From Thecamonas trahens ATCC 50062 (Eukaryota; Apusozoa; Apusomonadida; Apusomonadidae), in NCBI RefSeq assembly GCF_000142905.1, contig NW_013657670.1:500197-564196 (forward strand): a stretch of DNA of 64,000 bases. The letters run 5' to 3'. A program made the position numbers and the translations under genes. Shown piece by piece: positions 50,584-60,347 of this stretch. The notes under the pieces were generated by a model. That model saw only the letters and a list, made by a program, of their open reading frames with translations, had not been told where the DNA came from and searched no databases. Numbering within the stretch: position 1 is the stretch's first letter; each line of letters opens with the position of its first letter.

Positions 50584-52440
50584 ATGGACCAAGCGGGAGC
50601 AAGAGGCAGCACGCATGACAAGAGCACGGTCGTGGTAGAGGCGGCAGTACCAGCAGAGGACCAGGACCAGGACCAGGGCCACAACCAGAGCCTCTCGCTG
50701 TCGCACCGGCAGCTGGCCCAGCTGCCCGAGTTGAGCCATGTGGCGGCGAGCCTGACCTCGTTGGACCTCTCCTACAACTCGCTCACATCGCTGCAAGGAC
50801 TTGATTGCCTGGCATCGCTGACATGGCTGGACGGATCCCACAATGCGCTGACGGAGATGCCTCTGTTGCCATTGGCATCGGGATTGACAGCCCTCAACTA
50901 CGCACACAACTATCTTGCTCATGTGGCAGCTTTGGACGCGCTGCCGGCGTTGGCCATGTTGGATCTCTCCCACAATCTCATCGCTTCGCTCCCGGCACTC
51001 CGGCCTCTCTCGCTCAACACGGCACTCACTCATCTCGACATCAGAGACAATCCCGTGACGCACTCGCGTCGCGGTCTTCGTTTCCACATCCTCAACTGGC
51101 TCCCCTCGCTCTCGCATCTCAACGGCTCGAGGACTCGCGCCGCTATCCACACTCGCGCCCATGAGGCTGCAGTGGCACAGCGGCTCCAATCCTCGCCAAC
51201 ACCGTCACGTCGCACGGCCCGATCTCTCCGCTCGGCGCGCCCGGCTTTACGCCCGTGCCGCGACAGTGCGCTGGAGGAGCTGGATGCGCTGCTGGCTGTC
51301 GAGGGTGTCGATCCGCGGGAGCTTCTCGACTCGCTGAGGGGTAGCCCCGCAGGCAAATCGCTGTCATCGGCGTCGTTGCCGTTGCCGTCGCCATCGCCAC
51401 GCCCGCGACGTGCTCGCGCAGGCGCTGCCGCTCGGGCGCGGGCGAGAGTTTCGTCGACGCCTCGGCGGGCGCGCCAGGCGGCGACTCCGCGGCTGCGGTC
51501 GGAGCCGCGGCCGCGACCAGCCCGCGAGCGCGTCACTGCCAGCCACGCGAGTCCGTCGCGGCGGTCGCTCCGCGGAAGGAGCAAGGCTCGCAACCGGCCG
51601 CTTTCGGAGCGCAAGGCCCGGATTGCGGCGTACGACGCGGCGCGACGGGCCGGACTGGGGGCGTCGCCGGGAGGGATGGGCGGCGGCGGCCCCACCGGCG
51701 ACTCGCCGCTCCGCGCCAGCGAGCTCCGGACGTCGGTCCAGGACCGGCTCGACGCACTCTCGCGTGAGCTAGAGGCGTCGTCCTCGGCTCGAAAGTCGCG
51801 GCAGGCCAAGCTCCGGCACGAGCTCGAGCGCGAGGCTGACCACTTGGCAGTCGTCGAGTCAGCGCTTGCGGCAAACGCGCCGATTCCGGCGGGCGGAGCC
51901 CGGCACTTTGGCGAAGGAGACGACGACGGTGTCTCGTCGGCACTGCTCGGCGCGTTCCTCTTTTACATCGACGAGCTCTGGTTTACAGCCCGCCTTGCCG
52001 TGGTGGTCCTCATCCGGCTCGGCGGGGCGCTGCCGGCGGCGCTGCGCGCAGTTGTGCGGTCGGGCCGGTTGACCCGGCCGTGCGACCCGCCGGCGGCGCT
52101 GCGCGGACACTGGGGCTCGCCGGGCGCGCTCCGCAAGTGGCCGAAACTCAAGGCGGCGCAGACGGCGTGGATGGAGACGCAGTACACACGGACTATGTTC
52201 CACACGCTGTACGGATACGCCGAGGCTGGCGCGACCAAGCCGTTCCTGACATACGCGGCCTCGCTGCTGCAGGCCGGCACGCTCACTGCGGACCGGGCGC
52301 CGGACGAGGGCTCGGACCCGTTGTTCGCCACCACCGATGAGGGCCTAGGCCTGCTCGAGGAGGAAGAGTACACGCGGTCGCTGTTGTGGTACATTGTCGA
52401 AAGCGGACGCGCGGCAACATCCGAGTCTATCGGCGCTTGA
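50584..52440 (+). CDS. Leucine-rich repeat protein with basic disordered region
   Basis: The 618-residue protein starts with about six short LRRs (about 35-175; units such as LTSLDLSYNSLTSLQGLDCL and LAMLDLSHNLIASLPALRPL). They end in an LRR cap (HILNWLPSLSHLNGSR). This SDS22-like arrangement is common in ciliary and centrosomal LRR proteins and in phosphatase regulators. Residues about 200-360 are Arg/Ser/Pro/Ala-rich and disordered. Residues about 365-440 form a charged helix (DRLDALSRELEASSSARK). The C-terminal 180 residues are partly hydrophobic (ALLGAFLFYIDELWFTARLA), probably globular. I do not recognise the C-terminal part. The stop overlaps the stop of the convergent SEN1 gene by 14 nt. 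Confidence 0.85.
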   Translation: MDQAGARGSTHDKSTVVVEAAVPAEDQDQDQGHNQSLSLSHRQLAQLPELSHVAASLTSLDLSYNSLTSLQGLDCLASLTWLDGSHNALTEMPLLPLASGLTALNYAHNYLAHVAALDALPALAMLDLSHNLIASLPALRPLSLNTALTHLDIRDNPVTHSRRGLRFHILNWLPSLSHLNGSRTRAAIHTRAHEAAVAQRLQSSPTPSRRTARSLRSARPALRPCRDSALEELDALLAVEGVDPRELLDSLRGSPAGKSLSSASLPLPSPSPRPRRARAGAAARARARVSSTPRRARQAATPRLRSEPRPRPARERVTASHASPSRRSLRGRSKARNRPLSERKARIAAYDAARRAGLGASPGGMGGGGPTGDSPLRASELRTSVQDRLDALSRELEASSSARKSRQAKLRHELEREADHLAVVESALAANAPIPAGGARHFGEGDDDGVSSALLGAFLFYIDELWFTARLAVVVLIRLGGALPAALRAVVRSGRLTRPCDPPAALRGHWGSPGALRKWPKLKAAQTAWMETQYTRTMFHTLYGYAEAGATKPFLTYAASLLQAGTLTADRAPDEGSDPLFATTDEGLGLLEEEEYTRSLLWYIVESGRAATSESIGA

Positions 52441-55400
52441 ACCGCTTACTCGGCTCGTGCCGCACATCGTCGCGCCCGCGCCGGCGCTTGCCGCGGTTGC
52501 GTGGACGGCCTCGGCCTCGTCCTCGGCCTTGACCTCGGCGGGCAGGCGGCCGCTGCGGCTGCAGCGGCTGCAGTGGCGGCGGGCCGGGCGGCGGGCCGGG
52601 CGGCGGGCCGGGCGGCGGGCCGGGCGGCGGGCCGGGCGGGAGCGGCGGGCGAACGTACGGCTGTTGGTAGGCCTGATGGGAGCGGTAGGCTTCCGACGCA
52701 GACGATGATGCCGGTGGCGGTGGCGGCTGCGACCGCATTGGCGGGTGTTGCGGCATGGTCATGCGATGGGGATGGCGGACGTGGAGAGACGAGCGCCCGG
52801 CGACGATGGCCCTGCTGGTGTGGACCCGCATCGAGTCGGCTGGCGCAGAGCGGAGCGAGCTGCAGAGGGCGGCGGCGAGGTCGGTCGAGTTGCAGACGAG
52901 ACCGCGCGAGGCGGCGTCGTTGAGGAGCTCGTTCCAAGCGAGGTCGTTGCGGAGAGAGGCGACGTTGCAGACCACAATGTGGACGAGGCGGGCTCGGGTA
53001 AGGGCGACGTTCATGCGACGGACGTCGGCGAGGAAGCCGACCGAGGTGGAGGAGGCGCGGACGGTGGAGAGGAGGACAATGTCTGCCTCGCGGCCCTGGA
53101 ACGAGTCGACGGTGCAGACCGGGACGACGATGCCGGCACGGCGGAGGTGGTGCTCGAGCTCGCGTGCCTGGCCGCGGTACGGGGTGATGACAGCGATGCG
53201 GAGAGAGATGCGGCAGCGGGAAAGGCGGTTGTGGATTTCGACGGCGAGGGCGACAACGGCGGCGGCCTCGGCTGGATTGACTGTCGACCGCCCGCGGCGG
53301 TTGTGCTCGCGCGAGTGCGGCACGTTGACTACCATGTACGGCGAGAGGTTGGCGGCGGTGTAGACCGGGTGCGGGTCGAGGGTGGCGGCGGCAACCGAGA
53401 CACCCTCCATCAGCTGCGAGTCGTAGAAAAAGTGCGAGGGGAACTGGCGGATCTCCGGGTGGAAACGGTACTGGGTCTGCAGCGTGATGGCAAAGACGCC
53501 AGCGTCCTTGAGTCGGGTAAACAGCGGCGCGTGGTAGTTGGCCTGCTCGGCGACCTTGGAGAGGACTGTGGCTGGCAACTGGCACGGGTCGCCGACGAGC
53601 CAGAGCGTGTCGGCACCGCGGGCGAGCGGGATGAGGGTCGACGGCTCGACCGCCTGCGCGGCCTCGTCGATGACCACGTACGGGAAGTTGAGCTTGGAGA
53701 GGATGGAGAGCGCGGACGACGAGAGGGTGCAAAGGACCACGTCGGCAACCTCGAGAATGCGCTGCTCGACGGCGTTGACGCGCGTGTTGAGCGAGCGCTG
53801 AAGGTCGGCAATCTCGTGAGAGACCCGCTCGCGCTCAGTGTCGATGCGGGAGAAGCGGGCGGCGGAGCCGGCGCCGCGCGAGGCGGCGGCGGCGGCGGTG
53901 ACGACCACGGATTCTTGTTGGAGGGCGACGAGCTTATCGCGGAGTGAGTTGAGGCGGGCGGTGATGGCGGCGTGGGTGGACTTGACTCGGTTTGCGTGGG
54001 CTCGGACGAGGGCATCGAGCGAGTACGCGTTTGCGGTCTTGCTGGTTCCGCGCGAGGCGCTGCCGACGCGGACGATGCACGGGCGGACGGTGGCGGCGCG
54101 GACGGCGGCAGTGACGGCGGCGGCGCCGCCGGGGCCGTTCAGCACCTCGTCCATGTTGTCGAGCGGAACGGACCAGTCGATGAGGCCGTGCGTAGCGATG
54201 CGGGTGATGAGCTCGTCGACGGCACCGTTTGACGGCGCGCAGACGAGGAGCGGGTACGACCCGCCCTCGCGCGAGAAGCGCATCGAGGTTGAGCCGTGCG
54301 GAAAGAGAGCCTCAACCATCGGCTGCAGCATGACATTAGTGGTCGAGCCCGGCGAGGCAGTCGCGGCTGGCAGCGACTCAACACCCATGATGTTGAGATG
54401 GCTATTGGCGAGGCGGGAGGTGCGCGAGACCGACTTACCCAGGCCGCGCCGGCCTCCGCCACCCGACTTGGAGAAGATCCGCGAGCGAAGAAGAAGCGAG
54501 AGGCCGCCGAGAATGGTGGAAGACTTGCCGGTGCCTGGTGGGCCGTGGAGAAGGTGGATGCCGCGGAGGTGTGTTGCGGCGTGGAGCGCCTCGCACTGCT
54601 TGTCGTTGAGGGCGCAGCGCATGAAACGCAGGCGTGGGAGGGCAAACGCGTCGCCGAGGCTCGGCGCGGTGCTGTCGATCCAGCGCGCGAGCATGTCTTG
54701 CGGCTTTGGATTCGGGTGGATGATGTTGGGTCGGAGGCCAATGGACGAGAGATTGGCAATGGCGGTGCACTCGCGGCGAGCGGTGATGAGCGAGACGACT
54801 CGCGTGACAAAGACGTTGCGCTTAGCCAGGCCGCGGACAAACTCGAGCCGGTTCGAGTTACGACTGAGGCTGTAGCTGATGGTGTACATGCCGTCGTTGG
54901 TCTGGCCCCTGGTGATGGCGAGGACGTGTGGATTGTCCTTCGCGAGGCTCGCCTTGGTGTGAACCACAACAAGCGACTGGTTGCGAAAGGTGTCGGCGGC
55001 GATGTCTGTCGCGCTGCGGACGGCAAGGCGCATTGTGCCCGACGACGGTGACGTCGGATTGAGGTCAAGGACGCGGGCTCCAATTGACGACGGAAAGCCG
55101 TCGTCGCGGGCAGACTCGATGGCAGCGCAGGTCTCGGCGAGCACCATGGGAAAAAAGATGTTGCCGTACGAAGTGACGCTGTTAAACTTCTTGGGCACCG
55201 ACTTGAGAAGCTCGCGCCAGTACGAGTTGCCCGGGAGGACAAACAAGTTCCATCCGAGGACAACGGCATCAAACTGGCCGAGAAAGTCGGGCGTCCGGGT
55301 TGTCGGCGCGCCAGACGCATGCGACGGCCGCCGAGTCGACTTGATCTCAATCGGTCCTGACGACGATGATGACGACGTTCCGGCCGTCGACGACCGTGGC

Positions 55401-58400
55401 GGTGGCACAAATTGCGAGGTCCGTGCCACAGCCTGCCCACGGCCGCCGGCTCGCGGCCTTGTCGAAGCCCGCACCTGTTCCGGCGGCAGTTCGGAGAACG
55501 AGAGCTGCTTTGTCGCCTTCCGCTGTTTGGGCAGAGTTACGTCCTTGACTGCCTCGATGACCTCGGGCAAGTCCCATGCGTTGATGCGCTTGGCAGGACG
55601 AGCCTCGGGTTGTGTTGTCGCGACGGGAGGCGCGTGAGCCGGTGCGGGGGCTGGCGTCGTTTTGGATCGAGGTGGGCGGTAAAGTGGCAGCGCCGAGATG
55701 GGAACATCATCGTCGTCGTCATTGTCATTGCCGCCGTCGTCTTCAGCAGGTGGAGCAACGTCGTTGGAGCCGTTGTCAAGCGCAGAGGTGGCGGAACCAC
55801 CGCCATCGTCTTCATCGCCCCCGCTACTCCTGTTGTCGTTGTCGGAGGCCGTCGACTCGTCGCTCGAGCCAGCCTCGATCATGGCAGCGCGAGCGACAAT
55901 GGCACTGTGACGCTCGGCTGAAGAGAGGGCGGCGTCGCGAGGGACAGCGCGGAGGGTGACCACCTCGAGGTCGTGGTCGGTGAGGCCGATACCCTGGTCC
56001 TCGGGCAGGGCAGCGCAGGCGGGGCCCGAAAGGGCGCTGCCCTCGCCGGTGACGCTGCGGACGGCAGAAAAGGATGGCAGTGCGTTGTCGAGCGCGGCGT
56101 TGTCGGCTGTAGAGTTGGCGCGGCGCAGAAGGTTGGCAAGCCGCTTGGCGGCGCGCGGGTCGGCGGCGGTGACGATGGCGACGACCCGCTCCGGGAGCGG
56201 TGGCCTGTGTTGAACGAGGCAGTCCAGGATGAGGTCCTTGACGGCGCGCCAGAGCGGGCGCAGCCGAATGTGGGTCTCGACAACCGGCTTCCACGCCAAA
56301 AGCGAGCAAAGAACGACCGGCAGCGAAACGAGAAAGGCGGGCGGCGGCGCTGGCATCGAGGTGAGGCGCCTGCAGATGGGATGAAGACACTGGAAAAAGA
56401 CAAGCACCTGTGGCTCGAGATGAATCGAGCTGGGGCGCTCGTGGTCAATGGCGGCCGACGCGAGAACCGAGGCGGCAAGCTGCCAAACGGCGACAATGCC
56501 GGCGTCGTTGACGTCTGTGTGGGCTGATGTGAGGGTGGTAAAGGCATGCCGGTAGACTGAAAAGTGGATGGCATGGGTGCGGATGACGGTAGCGAGGTGA
56601 GCCCAGCCAGCAGAGAGCGCGTCACGGAGTTGATGGTCGGCAGCGGCCCGGTGGAGTGTCGCAGCAGCAGCAGCAGGATCAGTAGCGCCGCCAGAGAGGC
56701 GGAGCGCGGTGGCACGGATGCCGGCGTGGCGCGAGACGAGGAGGAAGGGCATGGCGCGGGCAAGCGACGGCGAGGTGAGGACGGCGAATCGGCCCGAGGC
56801 ATCGTTGACGGGCATGCGACTGAGGAGGCTCTCCATGTACTGGGTAGCCGAGTTGAAGGCGTCGGCGAGAGCGAGGTCGCTCTTGTCAGGCGGGAGCGCA
56901 ATGACGGCGAGTGGCGCAAGAGCGAGGATCATGCTGCCGTGCATGTGCGACGGCGGCTGGACGGGACAGTCTGGCGACCAAGGAAAGAGAGCGCTGGAGT
57001 GTGCGGTACGACCGGGCGGCGGGGTGGCGAGCTCACAGCTTCGCCACGGTAGCTCCGCAAGAGCAGTGGCGGCCGCGGCAAGATGTGCAAGCTCGCACCG
57101 GAGGGCAGCAGTGAGGAGCGAGAGTGCATCGGGCGGGCAAATAGTGAGCGGCACGATGGTGGTCGGCTCAGTGCCGGCCACCGCGTGCCAGGCAGCAAAG
57201 GCGAGCTTCTTGTCGATGTCGCTCCATCCCCGGAGTGGCTCGAGACGTGGCGAGTCGTATGTAGTGCATACAATAAAGACTGCGGTAGACGCCGCAGCGT
57301 CGGCGAGATGGCGGCGATGGCGGTGCGAAGCAGGCGAGGCAAAGTCAAAGAGGAGGCGAACAAGGTGGGCGAGGAAGCATGTGATGGGCGAGGGAGCGGA
57401 GAGCGCCGAGCTGGAGGTCTCGACCCGCGACGACCACACAATCCACTGGGCAACAACCGAGTCGCGGCCAACGCCTGCGAGCGAGAGCACAACAAGGCGA
57501 AGAGCGTCGATGAGTTCGAGCGATGGAGCAATGTCGAGGTACGCGGCAAAGGTGGTTGGATCGAGCACGTCCTGCGACTCCCAGAACGCGGCGCGGAGGT
57601 GGTCGAGGAAAATGACAACGAGCCGGAGGAGGCGCGAGCGCGAGCGGCGGTCGGCGTCGCCACCGTGGCCGGTCGCGCCCTTGACCAGAGGCAGTACGTT
57701 CGCCTGGAAGAGCTCGGCGAGGCGCGGAACTAGGCGCGGGAGCAGGACGGAGAGGACGCCGATGGCAGCGGTGGAGCAGGCTTCGAGGAGGACAACAAGC
57801 GCGTCGTAGAGGACGTCGTGGGCGAGCGCCGGACGGAACGAGCGCGGCAGGTTCGAGTCGAGCGGGACCGACGGGGTGACGGGGTCGAGGAGCGCGAGAA
57901 TGTATTCGAGGACCGGCGCGAGGCTGGCGGCGTCGAGCGAGGTGACAGACTCGTTTGCCTTGGCCTCACCCGGGGTGACAACGTGAAAGTCGGCGAGGAG
58001 GTCCTTGACCATGGCCCGCAGCTCGGCGTGGGCAGCGGTGAGAAGGAGGATGAGCCCGGTGAGCGGGACGTGGAGCAGCGGGCCGAGGCGGAGTGCGTTC
58101 CGCTGGACAGCGGCCAGGTCCGAGACAGCCGAGCTGCTTGCGGCATCCCAGGTCTGCGGCGGGTGAACCATGATGGGAAAGCTGCGCCAGCGACGGAGCA
58201 TGTGGCTTGCCTGCGGCGTGGCCTGCAGCGTGGCTGTCACCGCCACCACCATCCGCGGCGAGGCATCGAGCAGGGCGGGCGATTGAGGACGGCAAAGAGA
58301 TGGGCGTCGCTGAGAACGACCTTGCTGGCGTTATCCGGCACGCTTTTCCGCAGCCGGGCACAGTGCATGGCATCAAAGGCATCGTCGTAGTCGGCACGGT

Positions 58401-58928
58401 GCATGGCTGTGTAGACTGCGAGTTTGGGTGGGTGGGTGGGGGTGGGGGGGGGAGGGCGGGTGAGTGGGTGGCGGACAAAAAAGGTCGCAGTTTGGAGCAG
58501 CAGGAAGGATAGGGCACACAGCGGGAGGGTGCCGCGCAGGCGGGCCGGGAGAGGACGAGGGCGAAAGGGAAAGAGAGAGAGAGGAGGTATGAGGGCTTCC
58601 ATGGCGTACCTTGGAAGTGTGCATGGACACACTTGGTACAGTGGTCAAGCGAGGCGTCTGAGGCAGCAAGGATGGCTGCGAGCGGGGGGGACAGGGGGTG
58701 GACGGGTGATGGTGAGGAGGAGGCGGCGGCGAGGTGTGCGGCGAGCCAAGGCATCCAGACCATGGGCGAGGAGCACCAGACATGTGATGGAAAGCGGGCG
58801 ATGGTCGATTGAAGAGTAGGGAGGTACTCGCTCCAGAATGACTCTTCTATCGATGGTAGTGTGCGTGAGCCGGCGTCGATGGCGGCCGCGGCGGTCGAGC
58901 ATGCAGCGGCGGTAGCCGCCAGCGCCAT
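52427..58928 (-). CDS. SEN1: Sen1/senataxin-type superfamily 1 helicase, two exons and one frameshift
   Basis: Sen1 helicases resolve R-loops and end non-coding transcription. Exon 1 (58610-58928) encodes MALAATAAACSTAAAAIDAG and ends AAG|GTACGC. The intron 58416-58609 ends CTCGCAG. Exon 2 begins with VYTAMHRADYDDAFDAMHCA and needs one extra base near 58272-58280 to join the main frame (LLDASPRMVVAVTATLQA). The joined protein is about 2102 residues. A large helical N-terminal region is followed by an acidic/Ser-rich linker and the helicase core. This has NDKQCEAL, P-loop GPPGTGKSS, DEAAQAVEPSTLIPL, LVGDPCQLPATV, QYRFHPEI, VDSFQGREADIV and NVALTRAR. The C-terminus has GPPPGPPPG repeats and a basic KRRGRDD/KRFKRR end, which may be a nuclear signal. 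Confidence 0.93.
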
Positions 58929-59054
58929 GCCAACCGAGAGGAGTGTGCCGAGGATGGAATGCAGAGATCCAACAGAGATGGGTCGAGTTTACGAGAGTCG
59001 CGATGTGGGTGAGGCGGGAGGGAGGGGGACATGGAGAGCAGCGGAGGGCGGCGG

Positions 59055-59982
59055 TTACTTCTTCTTGATCCACTTGAAGTAGATGATGGTGAAGATGGTT
59101 CCGAGGATGAGGAGGACGATGACGCCGGTGATGATCTTGGTGGTGACGAGGCGGCGGTTCTGTGGGCGCGATGTGTGGGGTGAGTGCGGGGCGGAGGAGG
59201 GGGAGGGGGGGAGGGGGGTAGTGGGTGCGGCAACGGACGTACCATGGTGCGGACAAGCTTGTGGCCGCGCGAGACGTTGTCGTCTGCGATGTAGAGGTTG
59301 CGGTCGGCGCGCTCGATGATCTCACGCTGCTGATGGAGCTCGGAGAGAGTGTTGGCGCCGATCTCTTCGGACTCGAGAGCGAGGCGCTGGGCGTTGGAGA
59401 GGCGGTTGGACGTCTCCTCGAGGCGGCGCTTGCCATCCAGGATGCGCTGGCGCTGGGCAATCTCGCGGGTAGACATGATAGCACCGCCGCCGGTGCCGAG
59501 CGAGGCAGCGCCCGCACCAGGCGCGGCACCGGCCATGAGCTCGTCGCGGGAAGCCTGGGCGGAAGTCTGCGAGCCGATGCGGCGCATGTCGCGCTTGAGC
59601 ACGGTGAGATCAGCCTGGTACTTGCGCAGCCGCGGGGTGAGCTTGTTCTTTGACGCCGGCGGTAGCGAGCGGATCTCCAGCTCCATCTGCCGCAGCTGTT
59701 GGTTGGCTCGGCATCACATGCGCGTGCGGAATTTGGTGAGTGCGAGTGGTGTGTGCGAGGCAGGGGAGGGGGAGGGGGGGGGGAGGAGGGGAGTGCGCGT
59801 ACAATGTTGTTGGCAGCGCTGAAGGCTCGCTCCACGCCAGCCATGGTGGCCTTTCGTTGCTCTGTGGGTCGGGGTGTGTGGTGAGAGGGGGTTAGGAGTT
59901 GGTGGCGGGGAGGGAGGGTGGACATGGGGAGGGGGGGGGAGGGAGGGGGGAAAGGGGGATGTAGGTGTATGTCTGTGCGCGC

Positions 59983-60021
<39 letters not shown>

Positions 60022-60240
60022 NNNNNNNNNNNNNNNNNNNNNNNNNNNNNNNNNNNNNNNNNNNNNNNNNNNNNNNNNNNNNNNNNNNNNNNNNNNNNNN
60101 NNNNNNNNNNNNNNNNNNNNNTGACATGGGAGGGGGGGGACGATACCGCCAGACTGGCTCCGGACCTCGGATAGGAGGTTGGAGATGGTCTTCGACTGGG
60201 CCATGTACTCGGACTCATAGTTCTCGAAGAGGGCCGACAT
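59055..60240 (-). CDS. VTI1: Qb-SNARE VTI1, four exons
   Basis: VTI1 acts in fusion of Golgi, endosomal and vacuolar membranes. Exons are 60147-60240, 59803-59861, 59243-59695 and 59055-59159; introns of 285 (with the gap), 107 and 83 nt start GTATCG, GTACGC and GTACGT. All phases agree and give 236 residues (human VTI1A has 217). The N-terminal Habc part begins MSALFENYESEYMAQSKTIS, continues EQRKATMAGVERAFSAANNI, then MELEIRSLPPASKNKL. The SNARE helix is ALESEEIGANTLSELHQQRE through HKLVRTM, followed by NRRLVTTKIITGVIVLLILG, the membrane anchor, and a short WIKKK tail. The central layer position appears to be Gln, where many VTI1 proteins have Asp. Intron 1 contains the second assembly gap. 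Confidence 0.9.
59986..60021. repeat. (GT)n microsatellite abutting the second gap
   Basis: A GT run in intron 1 of VTI1, interrupted directly by the N block, so the repeat probably caused the gap. Confidence 0.95.
60022..60121. other. Assembly gap (100 N)
   Basis: A run of exactly 100 N, presumably a placeholder of unknown real size, inside intron 1 of VTI1. The flanking exons join in phase, so coding sequence is probably not lost. Confidence 0.98.
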
Positions 60241-60347
60241 GGTGGTGGTTGACGCGGGTCGAGAAGAGTGGCCAATGGCTGGTTGGAGGTGGGCTTGGCG
60301 GCTGGCTGGCGAGTGTGCCAGCAATTTACAGTTAGCGCTGCGTGGGG

